Of a DNA stretch of 64,000 bases, positions 41,501 to 52,753 are shown piece by piece. Every line of letters starts with the position of its first letter. Position 1 is the stretch's first letter. Source of the stretch: Peronospora farinosa (lineage: Eukaryota > Oomycota > Peronosporomycetes > Peronosporales > Peronosporaceae); assembly GCA_947646735.1 (NCBI GenBank), contig CANTFK010000716.1, forward strand, positions 1 to 64,000, given 5' to 3'. Under the pieces are notes generated by a model. The model had not been told where the DNA came from, did not search any database, and saw only the letters and a list, made by a program, of their open reading frames with translations. A program made the translations under genes and the position numbers.

Positions 41501-43359
41501 CACGAGTGCCATGATGCGCCATCATAGTGGGCATCTGGGCCGTGAAAAGACATTCTTACGAGTGTCAGAGGAATTTTGGTGGCCCCATACATATCGGTGG
41601 GTGGCCAACTATATTCGCTCTTTCCAAGAGTGTCAGCGCATAAAGCCTGCACCTTCTAGAAGTGCGCCACTGAAGCCACTGCCGGTTCCAACTGAATGTT
41701 GGAAGTCGGTCAGTTTGGACTTCATGTTTGGCTTACCACCTTACCATAAAGGCAGGACGGGGCTCTTCGTCTTTGTAGACAGACTGAGCAAGATGGTGCA
41801 TTTGGCACCATGTAGCACCAAGATCCCAGGAAAAGAGGCTGCCCTCTTGTTTCTGTATCATGTGTACCGACTACACGGGATGCCCGAGTCCATAGTATCG
41901 GACCGGGATCCGCGTTTTACGTCGGGTTTTTGGCGACATGTGTTTGAGCTGCTGGGAAGCAAGCTCCGCATGTCAGCCACTGATCATCCCCAGACCGATG
42001 GCCAAACAGAACGGGCCAATCGAGTCGTGGCGGATGTGTTGCGTACAATAGCGACTCCTAAAGAATGGAGCAAGCAATTGCCATTCGTGGAGTTTGCTAT
42101 TAATAACAGTGTTCACGCCAGTATGGGTGAAACACCGTTTTACATTAACGGACTGAGTCATCCTCGAACGCCAGTCTCGTTTGTACGCATCCCGAGTTTT
42201 AGTGGGGAAGGGCCCCTCACTTCGCTCGGTGCAAATGACAAAGAGGGCCAAGGTTTCCCTAGTGACACTGCTAATCTAGCAGTGGTCACGGCACCTATAG
42301 GTTAGAGGCACGGCAAGAAATGCCAGTGCTCCTTGACGATGACACCATAGTGTTATCAACAGCGTCGACCCATGAACGACCTCTTGGAGGCGTCATAGGC
42401 GAGCTGGATGCTAAAAGCGTGAGCGAAGATCAGCGCTTCGTGAATGAGCGATCATCAATCACACGTAAAGTCCGTGACGCGATGGCAAGCGCACAGGACA
42501 AGCAAAAACAATATTTCGGACCAAAATGGTCGCAAAAACAATGAACACTTTAGTGTTGGGGACAAAGTGCTATTAAGTACTGCTACCCTACCTAAACATG
42601 CAATTTCTGTACTACCTGGTGGTACTACTAAGCTATTGCCCCGATTCATTGGGCCCTTTACAGTGGTTGAAGAAGTTGGAGACCTAAAGTATAGGCTCAC
42701 TCTCCCACCGTATATGAAGACGCACCCCGTATTTTACGTGGGTCGTCTGAAACGGTATGTTGACCCAGAAGAGATTACATATCCACATCGGTCTAACGAG
42801 ACCGATGGTGACGTCGACTGTGAGTCGAGCGTCGCGGCCGATCAGGCGACGAGGAAGCCGAGAGGCTCCCCGTATACGAACGAGACGATAGAGGACTCGA
42901 TGAACGAGGAGTACTCCGCGCTTGACGCGGGTCTCTTATCACCAGTCGCTCATGTAAATCAAAGCGGAGTTTCAGGCGATCGTACCGCTGACGATCCCTC
43001 GAACTTACAGCGCTTATATACGAAATCAGTCGCGAGACTTGACTCGAAAGATCCGCCACCTCTTTCTTCAGCGCATCTATCTCCGCCTAACAACAGGATA
43101 GGCAGCCGCGAGTAGTTGGGCGCAATCACCGCTCCTATCGGGCGCCACCTGTGTTGGTGGACACGGAAGGGAATACGCGCTTCCTTGTTGGAAGGCTGTT
43201 GGCCCACCGGTTTGTGAAGCGAAAGCTCCAAATCCTTGTCCAGTGGAAAGTATTCCCGAAGATTTTGACTCTTGGGGACCGGTTGACGCGTTGCGTGTCG
43301 ACGTGCCTGGTTTGGTGGCTGCTTATGTAAAGCAGCATCAGCTGACGTCTTTCTGCTAG
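38541..43359 (+). pseudogene. pol: Pol, element 3 (broken)
   Basis: The protease frame is open to TAA 39204-39206 (LVDSGASQNF). RT at 39786-40811 keeps intact motifs (DGYYQVLM, MPQGLQHAPATFN, HYFDDVFVHS), unlike element 1. RNase H is shifted near 40800 and 41030, integrase is shifted by a 1-bp gain at about 41523, and the linker has a TAG at 43113. The chromodomain-like tail ends at TAG 43357-43359. The stop at 39204 has its counterpart in element 1, so it predates the split or is tolerated. Confidence 0.88.
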
Positions 43360-44255
43360 GTCCGGATGGACTAGCAGAAGAAGCGTGGCGAGAATCAATT
43401 GGGGGTCGCTTACCGCCCATAATTTCATGCGCACGCTTCATGGCGAAGATGCTTCGCTGCGACCGTTGTTTCGTTGCATCTACATGCAAGGTAACACGGC
43501 GCCGAAGTTCAGCTTCATAGTCGTCGGCTGTTTCGTTAGAACGCAGCACGACTGGAATTGGGAAAGCACGACCAAGTGTTTTGCCCTGCTTTTCCACAAG
43601 GGAAAGACGCTTAAAATCTATGAGCGTCTATAGTGCCACGCTGAAAAAGCGCTGCGCAAGACCCATCCGAGTTCATCCACTCAGATGGAGGTGGCATTGG
43701 TGGCAAGCCACCACTCACGTAGCCGCCCTCGCGACGGCGGGCTAGTGATGCCGAAGGTGTACTTGGTGGAGCTTCAAGCTCACACTCACCTGAGTCTGAC
43801 TCTCCATTATGGATTGTCAAGACATCAGCATGAGGAGTCACATCTGACTGAGTTGCGACTACTTTTTTCGAAGTTGTGTGCTCAGTATTAGTCGCTGCGC
43901 TCGTAGGCGCAGGCAACGAGGCTTTACCTTCGCTTGCAGGAAGCATAAAAGCTTTCTCAAGGACGGGTGCCTCAAATGATGGGGACATATGTCTCATTAA
44001 TGCGCTTTGCTCATCTCCACTTCGGGGTGATGGCAATGGCGTACTCTAATTGCTGTCAACAATGTGAGACAAGTCATCATCCGCACAATAGGGGGATGGA
44101 CCAGTATTCTCTGCTGACAAGCTGACATTAGATGTCGGCGTTGTCACAGAGAAACTTAGCAACGGCTGCGAGTTATCGCGGCGCGTGCACTTTGTGTTAG
44201 TCTGCATAAGCGTTTTTGCAGGCGACCCATAAGCCTTATCACGCCTTGGCGGCAT
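42793..44255 (-). pseudogene. Antisense coding region of element 3
   Basis: ATG at 44255 begins MPPRRDKAYGSPAKTLMQ with CTRRD, aligning with element 1's antisense start although much of the sequence between has diverged. TAG at 44046 and the later frame change at about 43610 sit at the same places as in element 1. The end, in a third frame, is again a coiled coil (ALKKEVADLSSQVSRLISY) and here runs on to 42793. It overlaps pol on the other strand. Confidence 0.58.
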
Positions 44256-44275
44256 CCTTGCTTTCGACACGGATC

Positions 44276-44390
44276 CAATTGCGTACCCACTTATACATGT
44301 GGGGCCAGAAGAAGTCTCGAGACACAGCCGCGAAAGCCTTTTCGCGGCCTAAATGGCCGCCAGCAGGGGCATCGTGGTGGGTATAAGTAA
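44276..44390 (-). pseudogene. Integrase zinc-finger fragment of another gypsy element
   Basis: The minus strand reads THHDAPAGGHLGREKAFAAV then FFWPHMYKWVRNWIR, the first half of an H2C2 integrase finger. The sequence changes abruptly at about 44275 into the element 3 antisense start. No other part of this element is present. Confidence 0.7.
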
Positions 44391-45012
44391 TTAAGTATTC
44401 TAAATTTTCTTGAGTGCGTAGTCACAATCGTTTTCTGAGCTGTTATTGGCTGGGTAGATTGTCTGTGGCCCTAGTGGTTTTGTCGGTGGCCGAAGCATTA
44501 ATGTATGAGACTCTAGTAATAATATCTGTAGCCATAGCGGGACCGAAAAATTGTTTAAGATGGATGTATACCCTCTCCCTTATCCATGGACCTTGGATTG
44601 GATATGGGATAGATCTATATTAACGATCCACCAATTTCGGAATCCTTTTTTCGTATATAAGATCTGTGGCTATTCATACATCCAATCGAATACTACCGGT
44701 CATCTTGATATTTGTTGTGTCAACAACACTTCTTTACGCTTTTAAAATTAAAACCAGAACCGTCAACATCTTTGTTAGATTGTATTATATTACTTTGCAC
44801 GCTCACAGGTGATGTTAAGATGGAGGAGAAGATGAGGGTGAGAATGGAGGTGGCGCGAAAAGATGACGGCGTTAATGCGTATGAGGCACGAGTGCATCAT
44901 TACGACTAATATGCACAGAATGAAAATTCATGTACGCTACGTGTACTTTTAATGCAACTCTAATTAATCTGTTCCACATCACTAAGTCTCGATGAGCCAT
45001 TAATCCAAGATA
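44391..45012. other. Unassigned AT-rich spacer
   Basis: No gene or repeat could be supported. Small frames at 44414-44909 lack recognisable features. Confidence 0.4.
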
Positions 45013-45613
45013 GTATACGGGCGCTTCGTCAAGAAGCTGCCACGCACTACGTGGGCACACTTTCAAGCAGCGTGAGGAAGCGGTTATACCGTCTTACCTC
45101 CGCGTGCGGTGAAGCTTGCGTTGGTCGGTTACTTAAAGCGCCAAACCAAACTGTGTACAGCCGCTTAGAGCGGTCCGCGCAACGAAAAAGTAAGAAGTGC
45201 CTCACTGACGTCACACAGAAGCTTATTAAGCTTCTCGTAGGCAGTGGGCGATAGTTAGAAAATTCAAGACTGACTTATATTTAATAAAATTTAACTAAAT
45301 ATATATCTAGCTACTGATTGGTTGATATGTAATGATGGGTGCCATCTCTTAAATGTGCATCCCAACGTGCGAGCTTAAACATACATAAGTCCGCTTAATG
45401 ACGTAACTGACTGACGTCATTTGATGACGCCTAGTCCCAGCTGGTCGTCATACCCATCAATGTGAGTACACATAGTTTATATCACATACGCGAGGGGGTT
45501 ACACATGGTGTGTCTCACCCGAACGACAGGTCTTAAGTACTTACGTACCTTTATAGACCTGCCCATTAAGTATCGCATACTTAACGGGTACGTGTAACGT
45601 TGAGGCTATTACA
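45013..45613 (-). repeat. Diverged family-1-like LTR, reverse orientation
   Basis: On the minus strand it starts TGTAATAGCC, is preceded by AGAGAGAGGGATGG (a polypurine tract), and ends near GTATAC with the same order of blocks as family-1 LTRs: terminal GGGCGCTTC, a palindrome-rich zone (GAAGCTTATTAAGCTTC at about 45222), and TTTAACTAAATATATA. The purine tract identifies it as a 3' LTR, but the matching element body is missing. Confidence 0.65.
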
Positions 45614-45669
45614 CCATCCCTCTCTCTAAGACGATTTTTACATTTTGTAAAACGTCGAAAGCAAGAAAC

Positions 45670-45960
45670 CTTGTATCCTGTACCCTGGGCCCTAGAACCT
45701 GTATCCTGGACCTTGTACCTTAAAACCCTAAACTCTGTACCCTGGACCCTGTACCCTGGACCTTGAACCCTGGTCCATGGGTACTGGTCCATGGGCCCTG
45801 GTACCCTGGTACCCGGTACCCTGGGCCCTGTACCCTGGGCCCTGTACCCTGGGCCCTGTACCCTGGGCCCTGGGCCCTAGTACCTTGGTACCCCGGTACC
45901 CTTCATTCTGTACCTCCCTGGTACCCTGGGTTCTTGTACCCTGTGCTCTTGGACCTTGGA
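45670..45960. repeat. Degenerate GTACCCTGGGCC tandem array
   Basis: Units of about 10-15 bp built on TGTACCCTGGGCCC repeat for nearly 300 bp with variants such as CTGGTACC and CCATGGGTA. It leaves long Pro/Gly/Trp-rich frames open on both strands, which are not genes. Similar units recur at 63039-63077 in element 6. Confidence 0.85.
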
Positions 45961-46161
45961 GCCTGTTCCGGCTCTGCACGTAGAAATACATTGTACCTTC
46001 TTTGACCTTTGGTAAATTCTTGGTGCATTGTAACAATGTATCCCAAAGACCTGGTCGACCAGCTGGATCTACCTTGGAAATGGTTCGGTCCTCCCGACGG
46101 AAACCTCGACCGCCCTCCCAAATGGAAGAAGTCGTTGGTGAACCTTCCAATGATCTAGAGA

Positions 46162-46779
46162 TTGCTGGCGGCGGAACCTTGGGTGGAAGCTCGTGTTCCC
46201 ATGCAACACGTTTCATTCCGACCTGTTGGCTGGTTCGCCCAGTTGGCAGCGGCTTACATCCAGTTTGACGAAGAGCATAGTCAAGCACTTTGGGAGGCGA
46301 CCCACTGCCTGTGGATTTCCAAGGACCAAGCGCGCGCGAACTCTTTCCTCGCGTCCTACTACAACGCGCGGAAGAAGCGTCGGAGTCGGGCGACTCGAGC
46401 GTGGCGGGAGGTTACCGACTTTATCTTCATTGGGATGAGCAAGGGCCTCTGCGATCTCGACCTTCTCCTGGACCCTTTCTTCCGTCATCTTCCTCGAACC
46501 CGCTGTGTAATTTTATGGTTCCCTGATCGTGAAGAGGGGTCGGACCCAGTCGACCTGCTTGAGGCCCTTGGGGTGTCGGATTCCGCGTGGCCGTGGCTTA
46601 CCCGATATCGGTTGTCTTCCGTGCCCCATCCTGGCGCGCTAATTCCACGCCTTAAAGGCAAGTTTGGGCCACCGTTTAGGTCTTCCCTTGAGCATGAATC
46701 TTCTTTTCCCTTCGATCCTATTTTGTGTTCTTGTTCTTCTTCTGTCTCCTCTTGCCATGCTTTCCTCTGTTCCAGGTGA
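46162..46779 (+). pseudogene. C-terminal part of the Chronos-like antisense gene, element 4 copy
   Basis: The 205-codon frame includes VGWFAQLAAAYIQFDEEHSQ, NARKKRRSRATRAW and GLCDLDLLLDPFF. The same blocks occur in element 6 at 62483-62770 (SGWFSDLVKL, NARKKRRPKAARA, GHCDLDALLDPYF). It is antisense to element 4, between its pol end (47008) and the GTACC array. The N-terminal and middle parts seen in element 6 are missing here. The domain is unrecognised. Confidence 0.55.
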
Positions 46780-47007
46780 TCTTGGCAATCTTCCTCCTTT
46801 GTTCTCCATTCTTCTATACTCCTGACTCGTGGAAGTTCGAGGTCGCCCCGTAGGCGACTCAGGTCTATCAACGAGGGACCGGGCCTACCAATGAGGGACC
46901 AGGTCTATCAATGAGGTACCTGGTCTACCTTCCAAGGATCTTGCTACCGTCTGCTAGTTTTCATGGCTTTGCATTACTTCAAAGCGGTTATGGATTGTCT
47001 TCTTGCG

Positions 47008-47307
47008 CTAGACGTCCCGGAGTAAAGCTCCGCAATTTAGATCCTCTTTGTCCACCCACGAGGGGTCAGGGTGCCCCTTCCATTGTACGAGGAATTCTCG
47101 TTGGTGCCTTCCATACCGAGTCTTCTTGCCTGTACGACTCTCTAAAATTTCTTCGACTTCATACTCGCCTTCATCCAATATCCGCACCCAGCTGTCTTCT
47201 GGTAGCAGACATTCGTCGAAGTCGACTCGATCTGTTCCATCCACTTTCAGCTCGCTGTTAGGTCGACCGGGGAACTCTCTGACGGGCTTGAGCTTGGAGA
47301 TGTGCAC
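47008..47307 (-). pseudogene. Chromodomain end of pol, element 4
   Basis: The minus-strand frame contains ISKLKPVREFPGRP (integrase tail), DRVDFDECLLPEDSWV and a chromodomain EYEVEEILESRTGKK with FLVQWKGHPDPSWVDKED. Chromodomains can direct integration to modified chromatin. It is one frame away from the integrase part. Confidence 0.85.
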
Positions 47308-48567
47308 GATTGGGAATAGTCTGTATTCTGTACCTCGTAATTCCAGACGTACTGCATGATACTCCGACTAATTCCCGGACTCGGAACGGTCCGTGCCATA
47401 GGTGGGCCAATTTTTTGGCATACCCCTCTTTCACCCGGTCTAAGTATTGCCATACCCGGGACCATGGCTGAATTTCGTGGCCGACTACCCCTTCATTTTG
47501 CGCTTGCACCCGAGCTTGACTAGCCGCCAGTAGGTTCTCGTTGACTTGGTCTCTTGCTCGCTGATAGTGACTCTGAATCCGATATCTCCATCTCCGAGGT
47601 CCTGATTCTCGACGTCGAGTGTTCACCATTGGTAACATAGTCTCAAGAGTGGTCCTAGCATCCCATCCATGGACCAGATATAACGGTGTTCCTCCCGCAC
47701 TCTGTCTTGAGCCGTGTTTAACGCGAACGTTAAACGTTCCGCGTATTCATCCCAGTCTCGCTGTCCCACGTCGTCTACGTACATCTTGAGTGATCTTGTC
47801 AGAGTCTGGACCATTCTCTCCGCAGTGCCGTTCGCTTGAGGTCGGTACACCATGGTCGCTCTCTGACGTTGACCCACCATAAGACTGAACGCTCGGAAGA
47901 AGTCCGACATAAACCCCGGTTCCCGATCGTGACGGATCGTCTCACTGGCGCAAAAACGGCGGAAAACGCATTCTTCATATCCCTCATCTACTGTTTGGGC
48001 TGTCCGTGACGCACTTGCTTTAGCCATCACATAACCTGTGAACAGTTCGACCCAGATCAGTAGTTCCGTATTTACTTTATGCGACTTGAGGAGAGATGGT
48101 ATGTGGTCCATCGCGATAATTTGGAAGGGGTACGTCGCTTCAACATTCCCCGGAGGCTTCCCTTGTAAAGTGGGGCTCCCTTTACCAGCCTCGCAATCCA
48201 TGCACTGACCCACATATTTCTGAACACTCCGGAACAGACCCCTCCAATGACAATATCGTCGGATCCGATGATAAGTACGCCCGATTCCCTGATGGCCGCC
48301 TTCCAAACTCGTATGATAGTGATGGAGGACGTCGGCTTGGAGACTCTCAGGTATCACCAATCTGGCAGTTATGTCTCGGTCGTCTCCCTCGATTCTCTGG
48401 CCGGGGCAGTACACTAGCAGTCCCTCTTCACTTATCTCGTAATCCTCCGACATTTTGCTGCAAGTTCGGGCCGATTCCACCGACAAGTATTTCCAGTCTT
48501 TCTTCAAATATGCCTTCAACTCGCGTACCCAGCTCTCCTCTTCTTGCGCATCTCGGATCCTATCCAT
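47258..48567 (-). pseudogene. pol: Integrase, element 4
   Basis: It has an H2C2-type finger (HHYHTSLEGGHQGIGRTY, CMDCEAGKG), the catalytic D in IIAMDHIPS, the second D in IRHDREPGFMSDFF and the E in YRPQANGTAERM. A frameshift near 47640 separates it from the C-terminal part. It is in the same frame as the RT part and is separated from it only by a TAA, where the related copy 5b encodes Gln. Confidence 0.88.
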
Positions 48568-48576
48568 CCGGAGTTG

Positions 48577-51144
48577 TTATACCACATCTTCTTGCATGAC
48601 CTCTCCCGATATTTTGACGGGGAACCGTGATCTCGTCACCGCAGATACCTTGACCGACTGACCCCGGTCTCTAGGGACCAACACCTCTGGCAGCCGATTG
48701 ATTGCTTCTAGACCTGACCACTCTCCTCTCGGTATCGACTCGACCCCTTGCTGCTGATGTAAAGCTGCACTGGCCAACTGGTCTGCGCTCTGATTCCAGT
48801 CTCGTTTCACATGTAAGACTGCATGGGTGGGCCACGACTGGAGCTTACTCAACGCCTTGGCCCGCAACGGGTATAAACCTGAAGCTTTGCATTCAATCTC
48901 TCCACGCATCTGTCTTATAACCAGATTGGAGTCTCCACAGATAATCAAACGCCGTCGCTCCATTGGCTCCAACAGGTCAAAGCCCAGTAACATGCCCTCA
49001 TATTCAGCTTCATTCACTGTAGACTTGTCGAGATATTTCGATGCAGCTTCGACTATAGTCCATGCAGGAAGTCTCCACACAATAGCGCTGCAGGCACCTC
49101 CTCCTCGCTTCACCCGGGCCGACCCATCGAAACTCATCACATACAGCTCTTCATTTAGTTCCACTGTGGGCGTCGGTAGGTCGACCACTTGCCTGGACTG
49201 CTTCTTGGGAGCAATTGAAGACAGATTTGAGTCTACATTCTCTCGAGGCGTGATGCTGGCTTCTAACGCCCCCAGTACCTGGTCTTCGCCTTTCTTGCAT
49301 TTCATAATCTCCAAAGTCCACTGGGATAAGAGAGCGGCCCAATTTCTTAAGCGACCTTGCAACTCCGAAGACTTCACTAGCCAGGCTAGTGTAGAATGTC
49401 TCGTCAGAACCTTGAGAGATCGGGTGACCAACATCGTGAAGCAAGTCTCCAATACTCGTAACAACGCCAACACTTCCTTTTCCACTGTGCTATAGTTCAC
49501 CTCGTTGGACTTGAGGGCTCGGCTCGTAAACATTACCGGCATATACAGGCCGTCGTAATTCTGCACCAACGACGCCGAGATGGACCAACCACTTGCGTAG
49601 ACAATAATAACCGCCTCTCTAGCCGGGTCGAAATGTCGTAGGATGGGCGCCGTAGCAATCTTGTTCTTTAGCATGGCAAACGCTACTTGTACCTTCGACC
49701 ATTTTTCTTCGTCTTCTTCCTTTGCCGTCACTTCGTTGTTAACCTTCAATTTGCACCTCCAAGCGTGAAAATCCACCTCTCTCAGTTCATAAAGGATCGA
49801 CGCGTATATGGCATAATCTTCGATGTACCTGCTGTAGTAATTAAGGCTTCCTAGAAAGGATTGCATAGCCTTCAGCGTTGTCGGTAGAGGTAGGTCGACC
49901 AAAGACTGAAGATCTTTTGAGTGGGCCTTTAGCCCTTCCTTGGAAACTCGATGTCCAAGATACTCGACCTTCCGACATCTCCACGTACTCTTGACGGCAC
50001 TGACCGACAAATTCCAATAGTCACACACGTCTAGAAGCCGCTCCACTTTCTGGCATGATAAGTCCCACGATTCGGCCGGAACAAGAATATCGTCAATATA
50101 TGATCGTCGACCCAATATAGAGAGGCCCGATTTTGCATCGGGTTCCCCTGTTGCAAAAAAATCCTCTGTTTCCTTTGTGGCAGCCCCTGGCGAAATCCGT
50201 AAGAATCCATATAACGCATTATCCAACCGCCTTTGATATATCTGAGGCGCATTCTTAAGCCCAAAAGGCATCCGAAGCCATTCAAATAATCCCAGTGGCG
50301 TAACGAACGCCGAGATTAGTCTCGCCCTTTCGGTCATACTGACGACCCAAAAACCACTCGCCGTATCAAGAGAACAGAGCCACAAAGCTCCGTCCAAGTC
50401 TTCCAGTAATTCGTTAATCAACGGCATCGGGTATACCATGAGCTGAGTGAGATCATTCACCAACCGATAGTCGATACACAATCGAATATCGACCCCATTC
50501 TCCTTTACGATAATCACAATTGGGCTGGCCCATGGCGAGGTGGAAGGCTGAATGATCTTTGCCGATACCAGTCCCTTGATCAGGTCGGCTAACTTCTCTC
50601 TGAATTGGGGGGGGGGCACCTTCCGTACGCGTTGCGCGATCGGTCTTGCGTTCCCACATCGATATCGCATATCGCTCTTCGGGCGGCCGGGTAAGACGTT
50701 ACCTTTGCCCATCAGCAGATGCCGTTTCTTCCATTTTATTTGTCGTAATCGATCCACCTCTCCAGGAGTGTTCCCATCTGGATCAGGAATCTGTATATCT
50801 TCTAACTCAATGCCTTCGGATGAGGGGTCCACTTCCGGTATGACCGCCCATCCTGGTCTTATGTCCTCGGCCCAAAGTTCCCCACTCTCGAAAGAACACA
50901 CCTGGTCATCTGCCTGCAACAAGTCTACCAGTTTGGCTTCCTTCTCATCGGTAGTGATCACTGCAGGTAGGACTTCTTTAGATACATTCTGTTCTTGGGT
51001 GGTCCCCTCCTGCCCATTCACCTTCTCTTTGCACGATTGTTCTTCTCTGTCGGGTATCGATTGGTGCGTCATATTCATCATTGGGGATGGGGACGTTGAT
51101 CGCTGTAAGATGTGTGACGGAATCTTATACTCTGGTCTCTCCAC
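48577..51144 (-). CDS. pol: RT with gypsy RNase H plus a second, archaeal-type RNase H, element 4
   Basis: This open frame of 855 residues has an N-terminal linker, RT (LCIDYRLVNDL, MPFGLKNAPQIYQ, YIDDILVPAES), a gypsy-type RNase H (YASGWSISASLVQ, STVEKEVLALLRVLE), a linker, and a second RNase H (MSFDGSARVKRGGGACSA, NEAEYEGMLLGFDLL, IICGDSNLVIRQM, VKRDWNQSADQLASAAL) that keeps D-E-D-D. The extra domain is of the cellular or archaeal type. The first RNase H has lost expected acidic residues (YASG where YTDAS is usual), so the second may do the work. It ends at a TAA before the integrase. Confidence 0.88.
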   Translation of the reverse strand: MERPEYKIPSHILQRSTSPSPMMNMTHQSIPDREEQSCKEKVNGQEGTTQEQNVSKEVLPAVITTDEKEAKLVDLLQADDQVCSFESGELWAEDIRPGWAVIPEVDPSSEGIELEDIQIPDPDGNTPGEVDRLRQIKWKKRHLLMGKGNVLPGRPKSDMRYRCGNARPIAQRVRKVPPPQFREKLADLIKGLVSAKIIQPSTSPWASPIVIIVKENGVDIRLCIDYRLVNDLTQLMVYPMPLINELLEDLDGALWLCSLDTASGFWVVSMTERARLISAFVTPLGLFEWLRMPFGLKNAPQIYQRRLDNALYGFLRISPGAATKETEDFFATGEPDAKSGLSILGRRSYIDDILVPAESWDLSCQKVERLLDVCDYWNLSVSAVKSTWRCRKVEYLGHRVSKEGLKAHSKDLQSLVDLPLPTTLKAMQSFLGSLNYYSRYIEDYAIYASILYELREVDFHAWRCKLKVNNEVTAKEEDEEKWSKVQVAFAMLKNKIATAPILRHFDPAREAVIIVYASGWSISASLVQNYDGLYMPVMFTSRALKSNEVNYSTVEKEVLALLRVLETCFTMLVTRSLKVLTRHSTLAWLVKSSELQGRLRNWAALLSQWTLEIMKCKKGEDQVLGALEASITPRENVDSNLSSIAPKKQSRQVVDLPTPTVELNEELYVMSFDGSARVKRGGGACSAIVWRLPAWTIVEAASKYLDKSTVNEAEYEGMLLGFDLLEPMERRRLIICGDSNLVIRQMRGEIECKASGLYPLRAKALSKLQSWPTHAVLHVKRDWNQSADQLASAALHQQQGVESIPRGEWSGLEAINRLPEVLVPRDRGQSVKVSAVTRSRFPVKISGEVMQEDVV

Positions 51145-51373
51145 TAGTGGCCCCTCTTCCTTTTCCGTTGGGTCGACGTGATGGTTGACTTAGATTCATA
51201 AGCCAGATTTAGCCATTCCGAATATCTTCGAGATCCCACCGAGACAAACCCTGGCGTTCTCGGAACTTGATCCCTGGTCAACCACATACCTATCTTGGTA
51301 TCCTCGTGCAATGTTAAGGGGCGAGGGCTGACATTGGTTATCTTCAAAATCTGTCGACGCCCTATCCCTTCGA

Positions 51374-51958
51374 TCAAGGTGGTCGCCCATCGTTCGCCTC
51401 TCGTGATCCACAATTTCCACTGTTCTGAGGTCGACCTTTGAGAGGCACTTCCGTACATCCTCCAACGGATATCTGTACATACCGACCCAATTTCACATCC
51501 GATACTCGAGTATTGTACAGCGTCCTTCGCCTGGTCAACTGTACTCGAACTTCATCGACGGAACGTAGAGTTCCGTCGGCCAAGTCTAAACGGATACCGG
51601 CCGGGACCATGAAGTCCATCCCCAAAATTGCATCTTGGCCTACCATAGGGCCTACCCACACCTTAAAGATGTACACCAAGTTCCCATTTAGAGTGACCTT
51701 GATGCGAGTGCGTCCCTCCGTGGTGTATACGGATTCCCCAATACCAATACATTCTTGTCGTTCACTTTCATCAATTTGGCAGCCTACCTTACGAGCAAAG
51801 GCGATACCCAGGATGGATATCTCGGCACCAGTATCGAACAACAAATTTGCATGGTCATTGTTGACCTTCCCAGAGTCTTTGGCTTGCCTTAACCATTTAG
51901 TAGGGGCATGGTAGTTCCAGTACCCCCTAGACTCGCCTGGCAATAAGTCTAACTCCAT
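51374..51958 (-). pseudogene. Protease region, element 4
   Basis: LLFDTGAEISILG is the aspartic protease active site and LGMDF the second hallmark. The frame is offset from the RT frame, with an additional open stretch 51144-51458 in another frame linking them, so pol is shifted at least once here. Confidence 0.82.
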
Positions 51959-52151
51959 TACTGCATTTTCTCAAGCAAAATTGTAGGCTTATTCAAAGAA
52001 GCAACATGGACCACAGGGTAATTTCCAATCTTCGATATATTTCCAATCTTAACTGGAATACCCATCTCCTCCTTGGGCTGTTTCTCCACATATGCAAAGA
52101 TACAACGATTAGAACGCTCGGCTCGTACCAGATTCCAACCTGGCGAGCGTC

Positions 52152-52697
52152 CTAATTTGTCATCTTCTTGAGTTTCTCCGGGAACATTTCTGCATGCTTG
52201 GCCGGGTTATACCATTGACGGAACAAATTGTAGAACTCCTTCATCTGGCACTTCCCAATCTCGTGAATCTCTCCACAACCCCGGCACACAAACAGGCAGC
52301 GATCAGACGGGTGACCCTTCCTTCCACAGCGTTCGCAGGTCAATCTTTTCCAGCAATTCAGATCTCCATGTTTCTTGGACCCGCAATATGCACATCTCGT
52401 GTTTGGGGTCGCTGATGATGGGCCGGGTCGCTGGTCTACTGCCTGGCGATGTTGGATGGCCTCCCTAGTCGGTAGATTCTTTGAGAACCTCACACCTGGG
52501 TCCCTCCCTGCTTCTTTATCCATAAGGTAGACTCGCCTTAGATCTCCTTTGTTCTCCGAGGAGTCTGGGCTGGAGTCTTCAGAGCTCGAGTCTTCCAGGG
52601 GCGCCCGTACTGCATGTATGGAGCGGCGATTCATATCTCTCGGCCTCTCTGGTAGTGCCGGTGCCTTCTGACGAAACTTGTTTGATCCAAACAACAT
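52152..52697 (-). pseudogene. gag: Zinc-knuckle portion of gag, element 4
   Basis: It encodes three consecutive knuckle-like motifs: CAYCGSKKHGDLNC, CERCGRKGHPSDRC and CRGCGEIHEIGKC. Three knuckles in a row is unusual for gypsy gag and suits RNA packaging. It is shifted relative to the gag core upstream. Confidence 0.82.
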
Positions 52698-52753
52698 CTT
52701 GCCTCGTCGTTCCTACATCCGCTGACATGCTGTCAATACTTCCTCCAATTCTT

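Larger units (their letters stand above)
37076..44275 (+). mobile_element. Ty3/gypsy element 3 (family 1, both ends damaged)
   Basis: It is a close sister of element 1 through gag and pol. Its 5' LTR survives only as 37076-37413, cut by element 2's LTR, and no 3' LTR or polypurine tract follows; at about 44275 it joins a reverse integrase fragment. It therefore cannot be a complete element. Confidence 0.88.

Noticed and set aside
45763..46005. Pro/Gly/Trp-rich frames on both strands
   Set aside because: They are by-products of the GTACC tandem array.
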